The notes under the pieces: generated by a model
Databases searched by the model: none
The model's input: the letters and a program-made list of their open reading frames with translations, nothing else
Told to the model about the DNA's origin: nothing
DNA from: Aricia agestis
Taxonomy: Eukaryota; Arthropoda; Insecta; Lepidoptera; Lycaenidae
Length of the DNA: 64,000 bases
Assembly: GCF_905147365.1 (NCBI RefSeq)
Contig: NC_056410.1
Coordinates: forward strand, 7,105,501-7,169,500
Direction of reading: 5' to 3'
Shown here: piece by piece, positions 1-9,326 of the stretch
Layout: every line of letters begins with the position of its first letter
Numbering within the stretch: the stretch's first letter is position 1
Position numbers and translations under genes: made by a program

Positions 1-221
1 CGCCAAACAGCGGCATCTGTTATCAAATAAATGAATAACACTTAATTTAATAAAATTAGTGGCATAAATTGAAATGCAACCTTGTTGCCTAGTGAATAAA
101 GTTGCATTTCATTAAAATTTATTTATTTAACGAAGTGACTCAGAGCAAAATGATATCTATTATCGTGTTAATAAAGTTTCATTTTACTTGAATTTTTGTC
201 TGCGTGGCGCGGCTTGTGATA

Positions 222-545
222 TCACGCGCCGTGAGAAGGGCTGGCTCGTGCTCGCCTGTTTGCTCAAGCCGCGCCTTTGAAGTTACCGACTTTAATCGGA
301 TCGGGACGCGCCTGTACGAGCCGCGCCGCGCCACCCCTTCACACGGCGCGTGGCTCGAGCGGGCGCGGCGCGGCTCGTGGTAGCACGCGCCGTGAGAACG
401 CAACCACGCCACCACTTCCTTAGGGCGCGTGGCTCGAGCTGGCGCGTGATATTAAAGGCGCCTGCTCGAGCCAGCCCGAGCCACCCCTTCACACGGCGCG
501 TGGCTCGAGCGGGCGCGGTGCGGCTTGCGATAATACGAGCCGTGA
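222..545. repeat. CpG-rich GC island made of internal repeats
   Basis: About 320 bp of very GC-rich sequence in an AT-rich setting. Motifs such as CACACGGCGCGTGGCTCGAG recur (near 340 and 490), as do GGCTCGTG/GGCTTGTG and CGTGAGAAGG in both orientations. The left (GGCTTGTGATATCACGCGCC) and right (GGCTTGCGATAATACGAGCC) borders resemble each other, which fits a small mobile or foldback element. Open frames here are long only because GC-rich DNA has few stops. Confidence 0.5.
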
Positions 546-552
546 GAAGGCA

Positions 553-648
553 CCATTAATTGTGACCTGTCAGCTGGGTTTGATGTAACGCAACCAAACT
601 ACTTAGGTCCCCGATTGGCATAGGAATCAACTTCTCTGATAGTACATC
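553..648 (+). mobile_element. 5'-truncated copy of the GTTGATTCC MITE family
   Basis: From TTAATTGTGACCTGTCAGCTGGG to CAACTTCTCTGATAGTAC the sequence matches the right half of the complete element at 55727-55873 almost base for base. Only one terminal repeat is kept. Confidence 0.7.
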
Positions 649-1207
649 GTGAAATTTCATGATTTTCACGATATCTAATTAGATATCGTGTTCTATCTTA
701 TGTTTAAAAGAATGTTTGTGAAAGATAAAATGTTGTAAGTGCAAGGTTAAAAAACACAATATGATGCACTATACTCGTTTTATATGTCTTAAAATATTAC
801 ATAAAAAATTTTGAGCTCTGCGGACGATTAAAAACTTTGGCACACAAAAAGTGGTTTGTCAATTTGAAAATACTTATTAGCATTATCTTAGTAGATCTGC
901 AGCTGAGCTAATTACCAAAGGTTTTACCATCAGTAATGTGAATTCATGTGATGACTATAAATCTGCAGTATTTCTGCAACCGCTCCTATCACCTCCATCA
1001 GTTCTCACGAGATCTCTTCTGCGATTTCAAAGGTCCTTAAATTGCATCGTAAATTCGTTTAATAACAGAATATCTATTCATTACGCGCACGAGTGCCTCA
1101 ACTTAACTGTTATGGTTTGTCAGCAAGGTTACGTGTACCTCGATTCTGCTACCTTCATGCAACAGTAATGCCGCGATCCAGAACTGAGCTAAGACGCATT
1201 GTAAGAT

Positions 1208-1276
1208 GTGTTTTTAGACCCCATAGAATTGCTGTACTGCTAGTCAGTACAGCAATTCTATGGGGTCTAAAAACAC
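1208..1276. repeat. Perfect 32-bp hairpin
   Basis: The arm GTGTTTTTAGACCCCATAGA... (1208-1239) is followed by a 5-nt loop (CTAGT) and the exact reverse complement (1245-1276). No mismatch is present. It could be a very young foldback or a small-RNA hairpin. Confidence 0.9.
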
Positions 1277-1859
1277 TCATGGAATCGCAACCTTATGCGG
1301 CTTCGTTCCTTGGGCGGCGGCGACCGGTCAGCGGTCCCGCCCGTTTACATTTTTTTTAATTGGCATTTTCATGTTTGTAACAAAGTAATGTCTAAATAGG
1401 TCTTTGGTCTAAACGTATTCTTATTAGTTAAAAATGAAAACTGACTTATTAATACGCTAATTCTACTATAGTTTGTACTATTGAAATAGCTTCGCTTCTT
1501 TATCGGTCTAGTGCAATCGATGTTATTGGTTTAATATTAATTTGCTGCATAATACGAAACAAAATTATGACAAACAAATAGTAAGTTCAATAATGTTGCA
1601 TTAAAATAGTAGAATTAGGTTACGACTTATGTTTGAAGCTGGGTATCATTTTTACGTGCTTAACAACTCGAGACGATCAAATTGCTCTACTTTGGCGTCA
1701 GATTGTGTCTTTTAGGCTTGATAGTTGATTTATATTATTATGAGTCCGCACGCTGCTACACTGGTAGATCACAAGCAAAATATGTATGTAACGAATTATT
1801 TTAATAGCGGCGCGGTCGAGCTGTCATTTACATACATTTTCTTGTTTTATTCGATTTAT

Positions 1860-2333
1860 CGCCTCCGTGGTCCAGTTGTTTAGAGCGGGCTCTTGACTCG
1901 GAGTTCGCGGGTTTGATTCCCTCGTTGAAAAATGTTATTTCCAAATTTGGTTAGGACAATGCAGGCTGATCACCTGATTGTCTGACAAGTAAGACGATCC
2001 ATCTGGGACGACCGACACGACTGTCTATTCCGCCCGTCACAGACTTAGCTATAATATAATTATATTAATATATCGTACTTTAAAATATATTATTATAGAA
2101 GCTACCAGAACTATATATTATAGCTGAATGTGCGGTCACGCGAAAATTAGTATAGAAAATATATAGTAATATGCCTAGCTATAAAAATATTAATATTATA
2201 ATATATTGTAGCTAAGTCTGTGCCGGGCTTTACTCTCATAAAGAGTAAGAAATATAGAGTGCTCTTGTATACTGCGCACACACTTGGGCACTATAATATT
2301 ACTCCTGCGCAACTGACCTGGTTTTTATTGCGT
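1860..2333 (+). mobile_element. tRNA-Lys-like SINE, copy 1 (interrupted)
   Basis: It starts GCCTCCGTGGTCCAGTTG, with an A-box-like GTGGTCCAGTTG, a CTCTTGA anticodon-like loop and a B-box GGTTTGATTCC, followed by a unique body also found in copy 2 (4985-5271). The body resumes after a nested insertion (2038-2222). The head resembles tRNA-Lys(CUU), but the arms no longer pair well, so this is a SINE and not a working tRNA. Confidence 0.75.
2038..2222. mobile_element. 185-bp MITE nested in SINE copy 1
   Basis: The ends CACAGACTTAGCTATAATAT and ATATTGTAGCTAAGTCTGTG are inverted repeats. The SINE body in copy 2 lacks this segment, so it inserted later. The interior is almost entirely AT. Confidence 0.75.
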
Positions 2334-2988
2334 GTGCGTATCAAAATTAGAATTATAGTGAAATTTAGCTAAATTTTATCTCTAAAATATGCTTCAGATT
2401 TCCAGTGCCCACTGCTCAGTTCGCTTCTTTACGTAGATTATAAAGATAACTTTATCATTAAAATAAGTACATATCAGTTCAATCTTGTACCATAATTTTT
2501 CAAATTAATGATTTGAATGCCAAGAAAAAGACAAATGGCTGACAAAAATTACTTGCTTCAATAACAAACTTAAACCATCGCACATACAAGTCAAAATTAA
2601 TACAAGGCATCATTATTTAAATAACGTGAATATAAATTCAATGTTTAAAAGTATTATTCGATATTTGATCGAGAAAAATAACTTATAGATTATAAGTAAT
2701 ACTTGATTTTTAACGGCATATGATTAATTATTATATAATTAATACAATTAACATGAACAAGCTTAACAAGAGCTCGTAAATCCTACGATAATAAAATCAA
2801 GCAAATCATAAAACATACTATTTTTTTTATTGCTGCAATCAAAGGATTTTAATGTAGCTGTTTTTATATTTCTAGTAATAATAATGAATATTATGTTCGG
2901 AAGGTAAGGTCGGAGCAGAGGGCGCTACTAGCACTAGAAATTAGAATATTGACAGAAGCGTTATCAAACATCAACAAATTTTTTTGTC

Positions 2989-3058
2989 AGACAGAACTAA
3001 CAGGCAGCACCAGCGTAGACTGACCAGAATGCTGGTGCTGCAGCTGTTAGTTCTGTCT
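2989..3058. repeat. Pre-miRNA-like hairpin
   Basis: The arms AGACAGAACTAACAG-GCAGCACCAGC and its reverse complement (with a two-base CA bulge) surround a 16-nt loop. The 70-nt size, single bulge and loop length fit a microRNA precursor, but a foldback TE remnant is equally possible. Confidence 0.55.
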
Positions 3059-3175
3059 ACTCTGCCTGTAGCATGAAAGTACATATTGCGATTATATTAT
3101 ATCCTTATAATACCCCCCACACCGGTTTTCGGTGACGGTGGCCGGTTTCATTGAAACCAGGCCATGTAAGCTGGA

Positions 3176-3257
3176 GTAATTTTATTCAAATTCAAATCAT
3201 TTATTTCGGGCATCAGTGGCCCATATAACAAATACCTTAAATCTAACATACATATCA
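3176..3257 (-). mobile_element. Probable 3' end of a non-LTR element
   Basis: On the minus strand it reads ...CCCGAAATAAATGATTTGAA followed by TTTGAATAAA, typical of LINE 3' tails. The same flanking sequence recurs at 3987-4012, past the TTAACG element. Confidence 0.35.
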
Positions 3258-3970
3258 GCATAGCTGGGCATTAACTCGTTAATCCGTTAATCGTTAATTA
3301 ACGAAGTTAACATTTTGGTTAACGGATTAACGTTTAAGTTAACTTTTAAAAATATTAACGGACTCGTTAACTTCCGTTAATATGCAGAAGTCCGTTAATC
3401 GTTAATCCAATGCCTACTATTTACTGCACGGCACCGCGGCGCGCCGCGAAAACAGGTTCAGACAGTTAGTATGACACGACAAGTGCCGGGCGGGCGGGCA
3501 GCGCGGCGCCGCGGCACGGCAGCAGCGAGAGAAACAAAAACAATACTAGATACATTTTCAGGCGCGTGCGAGTGAGAAGAGATTTGTTTCGTTTTATCAT
3601 TTCATTACTCAGCGCCGGTGCTTATAGAGAGAGTGATTCGTTTATTGTTATTATAAATCATTTGCATGTTGATAAAGAAGAGTGCAGTATAATTTAGTTA
3701 GATAGAATATAATAATTATAGAAGTATTTTGTTTTGTCCCTAACATTTTAACTTCCAAAACCTTAAACCAACAGGTTTTGTATGTACACTAACGCAATGA
3801 TATAAGTTACAACAAATTATCCATATTACATATAAACGGATTAACGATTAACGTTAACTTGCGTTAATTCGTCCGAAATGTAACGCTTTAACGTTTAACG
3901 AAGCTAACATTTTTATAACGGATTAACGATTAACGAAGTTAACTATTTGATTAACGGTGCCCAGCTATGC
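3258..3970. mobile_element. 713-bp element with GCATAGCTGGGCA ends and TTAACG subterminal repeats
   Basis: The ends GCATAGCTGGGCA and TGCCCAGCTATGC are inverted repeats. Just inside, both ends are packed with many copies of GTTAACG/CGTTAATC in both orientations. The core (3420-3540) is GC-rich. Terminal plus multiple subterminal repeats are typical of non-autonomous hAT-like elements. The host sequence on both sides (AATACCTTAAA.CTAACATACA near 3229 and 3987) is itself similar. Confidence 0.6.
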
Positions 3971-4217
3971 ATATCAATTATATAATAAATACCTTAAAAC
4001 TAACATACATATTTTAAATATATTCTTAAAAACTAACACTGTCGCGTTTTGGCAGCGACGTGACTCGCTTCGTTCCGAAGTCTCCCCCGGAACCTCCGAT
4101 AGACTACATCCATCGGCCAGAACTCCGGCGCCTCGAAAGTAGACAGAAGATGCGTCGGTACTCTCACCACAAAGGAGCTAAAGTTAACCTTGTGGCGAAA
4201 CTGCAGACGCTCGACCC

Positions 4218-4926
4218 TCAGGCGCAGTGTCGTCTTCTTCTGGATACATATGGTGCGGTGCCGCGATGGTTGCGGGCGGTGGGCTTCTCCTTCCTCCTCT
4301 CCACCAGTATGAAGCCCTCCTCATCGCACCTCCTGCTCTCGTCCTTGCCAGGCCGAGAAGACTCCACCTTGCGGCTCTTCTGAGCCTTGCGGCTCTTCTT
4401 AGTCTCGCGACTCTTCGGAGCCTTGCGGCTCTCATTATCCCCATTAGTTTTCGCCATCAGGTGACCTACATATTGAATTACCACTTTTTAATTGCGATAA
4501 TTCAATACGTAAGTCACTGATCGTAGACTCTGATGCCTGCAATCTATGTCAAACTCCGGCCAGCTCCTCCTTCAGGAACTTGATGTCCTTCAGTAGGCTG
4601 ACGACGTCGACGTGGTCCAGCGAGACGGGCGGCAGCTTGTGCAGCTCCTTTGCCACAAAAGCCGCCACCTTGTCAGGATCCGTCTGCTTCAGCAGGGAGA
4701 TGATGTCCTGCACGCTCCTTTCCGTCCCGTCTCTTCGGCGCGACGGCATGTTCGCGCTCTGTCCGAGCGTCTCGTACAGCAGCTGCTTGCCCTTGCAAAT
4801 CTCCTCGCTGGAGAAGGAGGACTTGCAGATCTGCATGATGCTGACCTCGTCCATAGTGTCGATGGCGTGCTGGATAAACGCCAGCAACTCGTTGGCCACG
4901 AGCGCCATGGTCACGTGCAGCGGCAA
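4218..4926 (-). pseudogene. TE ORF1-like relic (two frames)
   Basis: The upstream part (4926-4549) encodes an alpha-helical N-terminal segment, VANELLAFIQHAIDTMDEVS ... QDIISLLKQTDPDKVAAFVA ... LPPVSLDHVDVVSLLKDI. I recognise this as a domain common in repetitive, retroelement-linked ORFs of Lepidoptera and other invertebrates. After a stop and frame change, a second part (4484-4218) has a Lys/Arg/Ser-rich linker (SRKAPKSRETKKSRKAQKSR) and the motif EEGFILVERRKEKP-ARNHRGTA, which also belongs to that ORF. No reverse transcriptase follows. The basic stretch comes from a short tandem repeat. Family assignment is from memory. Confidence 0.5.
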
Positions 4927-4984
4927 TGTGCCGCGCGATTCGCAAAAATATTACTTTTGCTGCGTGTGTAACGCGGAGCACGAC

Positions 4985-5271
4985 CGGTCGCTAGCTCGAC
5001 ACATTACACACTGACATTTTATAGTGCCCATGTGTGCGCCCAGTACACAAGAGCACTCTCTATTCCTTTACTCTCATAACCCAGTGGGACGGAAGACCGA
5101 CACGACTGGCGAGAGCTCAGGCGCAGGACCGACTTTTTGCTTGTCAGACAATCAGCAAAACAGGCTGCATTGTCCTAACCAAACTTAGAAATAACATGTT
5201 TCCAACGCGGGAATCGAACCCACGACCTCCGAGTAAAGAGCCACGCTCTTAACCACTGGACCACGGAGGCG
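4985..5271 (-). mobile_element. tRNA-Lys-like SINE, copy 2 (complete)
   Basis: Read on the minus strand from 5271: CGCCTCCGTGGTCCAGTGG, CTCTTTACTCGGAGG, GGTTCGATTCCCGCG, then a body shared with copy 1 (GTTTGGTTAGGACAATGCAG; TGATTGTCTGACAAG; GAGTGCTCTTGTGTACTG; GGGCACTATA). It has intact A- and B-box-like promoter motifs. Confidence 0.75.
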
Positions 5272-5281
5272 TTAAATAATT

Positions 5282-6835
5282 ATATCCTATTTCAATTTCC
5301 GATTGGAAAGGCACATTTCCAATGAAATGGAAACAGGCCCTTATTACACCTATTCCTAAAAATGAAAATAGAAATGATGTGTCTCAGTACCGGCCGATAT
5401 CAAAGACTAATTTATTAGGTAAAATATTTGAAAAAATCGTCACACGTGAGCTAAGGGGGTTATTAAAAAATCACATTTCTATTAATCAGCATGGTTTTTG
5501 TAAGGGCCGTTCAGTTGAAACAAATATGCTTACTTTTACCAACTTCTTATTAAATGCCATGGATAAAAAGCTACAAGTAGACGTCGTGTATACCGATTTT
5601 TCCAAGGCTTTCGATAAAATAAATCTACTTATAGAAAAGCTTTGGAACATCGGTATACATGGCGATCTACTGCGACTTCCTATGTAAAAAATCGTTCCCA
5701 AGCAGTATCTATAAAGGGTTATGTTTCCAGATTCATAGATATTCCTTCAGGAATACCCCAAGGTTCACATGCCGGTCCTTTGCTGTTCATTCTGTATATC
5801 AATGATATTAACAAGGTTATACGTTTTTCAAATTTATTGTTATACGCTGATGACGCAAAACTTTCAAAATAATTGCTAATTTGGAGAATTTCAAGCAACT
5901 GCAATGTGATTTAAACAAATTATTTGAGTGTTGCTTAATAAATCAACTTTTCTTAAACCTTGATAAGTGTTCCGTGATGTCTTCTTATACGCGCAAACAT
6001 AACCCACTTAAGTTTGATTACCAAATTAATGGCAATCCTCTCAATAGATCACAACTATTCGTGACCTTGTTATAATCATGGATTCCAAATTGTCATTTAA
6101 TTTTCACATCGACCATATTGTCAATAGAGCATTTCGTCAACTTGGATTTATATTAAGAATTTCGAAACCTTTCAAACAGCTCCACACGTTAAAAATCTTA
6201 TACTTCAGCTTTGTTCGATCGATATTAGACTTTGCTTGCATAGTTTGGAGTCCGAATTACGCTTGTCATATCGTCTGCATTGAGAGGGTTCAGAAGAAAT
6301 TTATTAAGTCCTTAGAAATCGTTGGAAATCATGAATATATTTCTTATGAGACCTCACTCAGTCGACATTCACTAACGAGTCTCGTAAACCGCAGGAAAAT
6401 GTTTGACCAAATTTACCTTTTTAAAATAATAAATAACCACATTGACGCCTCACACATTTTGGAATGCATCGATTTTAAAGTACCTAGACCTGGTTCTCGT
6501 TCACAAAATATATTTTCCGTTCCTTTATATAAATCAGTTTATACTAGTAACTGTTTTCTAAAACGTAGCGTTAAGACTTACAATGAAGAATTTAAAGACC
6601 TTGATATATTCAATAGTAATAATTGATAATTCAATATGCCTGCCTATTTATAAGTCAAAATTACAAAACCTGTTAAAAAAATAAGTAATTGTGTATAAAT
6701 TATAAAAGCATATATTTCTGTAAAATTAAATTAGTAAAATTTTATGGAACTATTAGTTTTTAAGTAAAAATTGTATTATATTAAGCTAATTTAAAAAACT
6801 GTTTGTTTCCTAAATAAAGTAAAATAAATAAATAA
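5282..6835 (+). pseudogene. 5'-truncated non-LTR retrotransposon reverse transcriptase (jockey/CR1-like)
   Basis: Opens with WKQALITPIPK and YRPISKTNLLGKIFEK (5322 on), then the RT palm motif VVYTDFSKAFDKIN (5580-5620), and after a frame shift IPQGSHAGPLLF and the catalytic YADD (about 5840). Further frame changes lead to a C-terminal segment ending at 6626. At least three frameshifts and the absence of ORF1 and endonuclease make it dead. The tail is an A-rich TAAATAAATAAAATAATAAA run near 6815-6845, typical of a LINE 3' end. It abuts the SINE at 5271. Confidence 0.85.
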
Positions 6836-6845
6836 AATAATAAAA

Positions 6846-7500
6846 AATATTAACTTTATTATGATTGTGTTCTCAATAACGTGTGCTTGGTCTTAAAGTA
6901 AATTAAAATTTTCAAAACAAAAACTGCGACGACTTATATTAAGGCGGTTTTCATTAGTAGTGTTTTTTACAAATCGTCATTTTTCTCACGAGTCTATTCC
7001 TAATTATCACAGTATGGATTTTAAGTACAAACTACCAAGGTCCACAACATCCGGGTATTATTTCGAATGTAACTAAATTTTAGATGCTATCAATTTATCA
7101 AAAATTACAATTTAAATCCTATCTAGTTAAAGACGTAGTTTAGACTTTAGTCCACAAGACGTATTTTCATGCTTATTTAATATAGGTCGTAGACTATTAC
7201 CAAAAGAAATATTTAATTTCGAATTTAATTGATTGAAATAATATGTAACATGCTCTTGAGCATTTTTACTAAATAAATAACTAAATTTTACTTACTATGA
7301 GAGGCTGCCAAAATGTTCCTAAACAAATAGCAATTCCTAATTATCAAAGTTTTGTGAGACCACGAGCAGTACTAACTCATCAGAAAACCAGCCTTTTGTC
7401 CTCACAGAAAATCAATGTTCTTATATAGTGATTCATCCTTGCATTTTTATCTTTAGGAACATTAAGTGCCGCTCTCAGAGACATGATGATTTTAACTTCG
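6846..7500. other. AT-rich non-coding sequence
   Basis: No gene, terminal repeat or recognised element; only scattered short AT runs. Confidence 0.6.
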
Positions 7501-7503
7501 ACT

Positions 7504-7649
7504 CCCATCAATCCCCAAGCGGCACCCGGCTGCCGCATAACAATTGAAAATCTATTGTGTCTGTGATTCACACGATCGAGGTATTACTATCTCGATCGGT
7601 ATTACTACCTCTTATGCGGCAGCCAGGTGCCGCTTGGGGATTGATGGGT
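7504..7649. mobile_element. 146-bp foldback MITE (CAATCCCCAAGCGGCA family)
   Basis: CCATCAATCCCCAAGCGGCA..CGGCTGCCGCATAA at the left is mirrored by TTATGCGGCAGCC..TGCCGCTTGGGGATTGATGG at the right. A single terminus of the same family lies at 20584-20620. Confidence 0.75.
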
Positions 7650-7669
7650 TAATAGTTTGATAGATAATG

Positions 7670-7926
7670 AATAGCTTTTTCCACACTGTGCCTTTTTCTG
7701 TTCGTCAAGGGCATGCGTTATAACGCAGTCAATTATAGCGAACGTGAGGCATGCCCGCGACGCATGCCCTCTGACCGTATCTAACACTTTCGCTTTGTTA
7801 TTAAAAATGACAGTTGGCGTTGCGTTCGTTGACGCATTTAATTATTGAATGCGCCAAAACGAAAGTTGAATGAAAGAAGATGACGAAAATTGAAGACGAA
7901 AGCGCATAGTGCGGACATAGCTTATG
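7670..7926. mobile_element. MITE with TCCACACT ends, copy 1
   Basis: The left end TAGCTTTTTCCACACTGTGC pairs with the right end AGTGCGGACATAGCTTA. The interior GTTCGTCAAGGGCATGCG..TGAGGCATGCCCGCGACG and GACGAAAATTGAAGACGAAA is shared with the copy at 55103-55341. Confidence 0.75.
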
Positions 7927-7999
7927 GGGCTTATGTCAAAATCTTCATTGAATTACAGTTAAGTAATTATAGTCCAATCAAATTACGAAATAAATAAAC

Positions 8000-8592
8000 A
8001 TGAACGAACACAGTTTGGGGATTTTAAGGATCGATAGGGGGGTGTATTCTGAGCATAAATTCCAATTTGAGGGGTTCTACTGAGGTCAGCTCAAGGTCAT
8101 TTCGATAGAAACGCGTTTAATTCGAAATCTCGAGAATGATCAGTGTTAGGCAAAAGATAGTAGAGACCTTTCCTCTTACATATTAAATTTACTAACTTTT
8201 TTATCTGAAACTTTTTTTTTACATCAATATTTTTCGACTTATTACTCCCGAAAGGCAAACATTTTACTTTTTAGGATTCCGTACCCAAAGAGTAAAAACG
8301 GGACCCTATTACTGAGACTTCGATGTCTGTCCGTCTATCTGTCCATCTGGCTATCCGTCTGTCTGTCGTCTTGTCTGTCTTAAGTTAGTAAATTTAATTT
8401 GGAAGAGAAAAGGTTTCTACAAATTTTTGCCTAACACTGATCATTCTCGAGATCGAATTAAACGCGTTTCCATCGAAATGACCTTGAGCTGACCTCAGTA
8501 GAACCCCTCAAATTGGAATTTATGCTCAGAATACACCCCCCTATCGATCCTTAAAATCCCCAAACTGTATTCGTTCATGTTTATTTAACCCA
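8000..8592. mobile_element. Long inverted repeat element (about 190-bp arms)
   Basis: The left arm (8000-8185; GGATCGATAGGGGGGTGTAT, CCTCAAATTGG-complement, CTCGAGAATGATCAGTGTTA) is repeated in reverse complement at 8395-8590. The 200-bp centre contains a fragment of the GGTTCCGTACCC family (8268-8395) with a GTCT/GTCC microsatellite. No coding capacity. Confidence 0.75.
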
Positions 8593-9065
8593 TTTTGAGC
8601 CGTAATTTTATTGGACTATTAATGTTTGTCTCTGAGTGCGGCAGTTAGTAGTGATTAGTGTACTAACAAGTAACAACTAACAACATAATTGTAATGGTCA
8701 CTTATGCCTGGATGTAGTGCAAAGTTCACGTAACACGATTTTAAGGTTGGCAACTGCTAGCCGGTCACGGCTGTCTCGTTGTGTAACTTCCTCCCATACA
8801 AATTGTTCAATGCTTATGTAACTATTTTACTTGTTTTCGTGTATTTAAATCAAATTTAAAAAATGTTAAAAATAACTCATGATTCAAAATTTTTCATTCT
8901 CATTCATGACACTTATTAGAGATAAGTGTCAAGAATGGGCATGAAAAATTATAACCGATCAAATCACTAAAAAGCATAATATTATATTATAAGTACTATT
9001 ATTACCTTTCATGAAAAAGATAAAAATAAATTTTGCAGCACGGGCTGATGATGAACTTATAATGC

Positions 9066-9257
9066 TAAGTACTCACTTACAGTTTTGCTCGATAGTTTTA
9101 CTCCAAATCGTTAATCGAGCAATAACCACCGTGTGGACCGCAAAACTATCAGCTCGAAGGCTCGCTTCGAGCCGGCTCGATGAAATTAAATATGTCAAAT
9201 ATGTCATTTCCTTCGATTTGGAGTAAAATTATCGAGCAAAACCGTATGTGAGTACTC
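9066..9257. mobile_element. 192-bp MITE just downstream of ACE gene A
   Basis: AAGTACTCACTTACAGTTTT and GCTCGATAGTTTTACTCC at the left pair with GGAGTAAAATTATCGAGC and ...TATGTGAGTACT at the right, an inverted repeat of about 45 bp. It ends 70 bp past the gene A stop. Confidence 0.75.
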
Positions 9258-9326
9258 AGCATAACACCTTACAAATACTAGCTTCAAGAGGGAAAAATAA
9301 ACACATGAAATGATGACTTTAATTTA

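Noticed and set aside
4184..4520. Alanine/leucine/arginine-rich proteins in several frames
   Set aside because: They arise from a short CTTGCGGCTCTT tandem repeat; only the frame with retroelement-like motifs was kept as a relic.
5190..5271. A tRNA gene on the minus strand
   Set aside because: A and B boxes are present, but the acceptor and anticodon stems do not pair properly and a SINE body follows, repeated at 1860.
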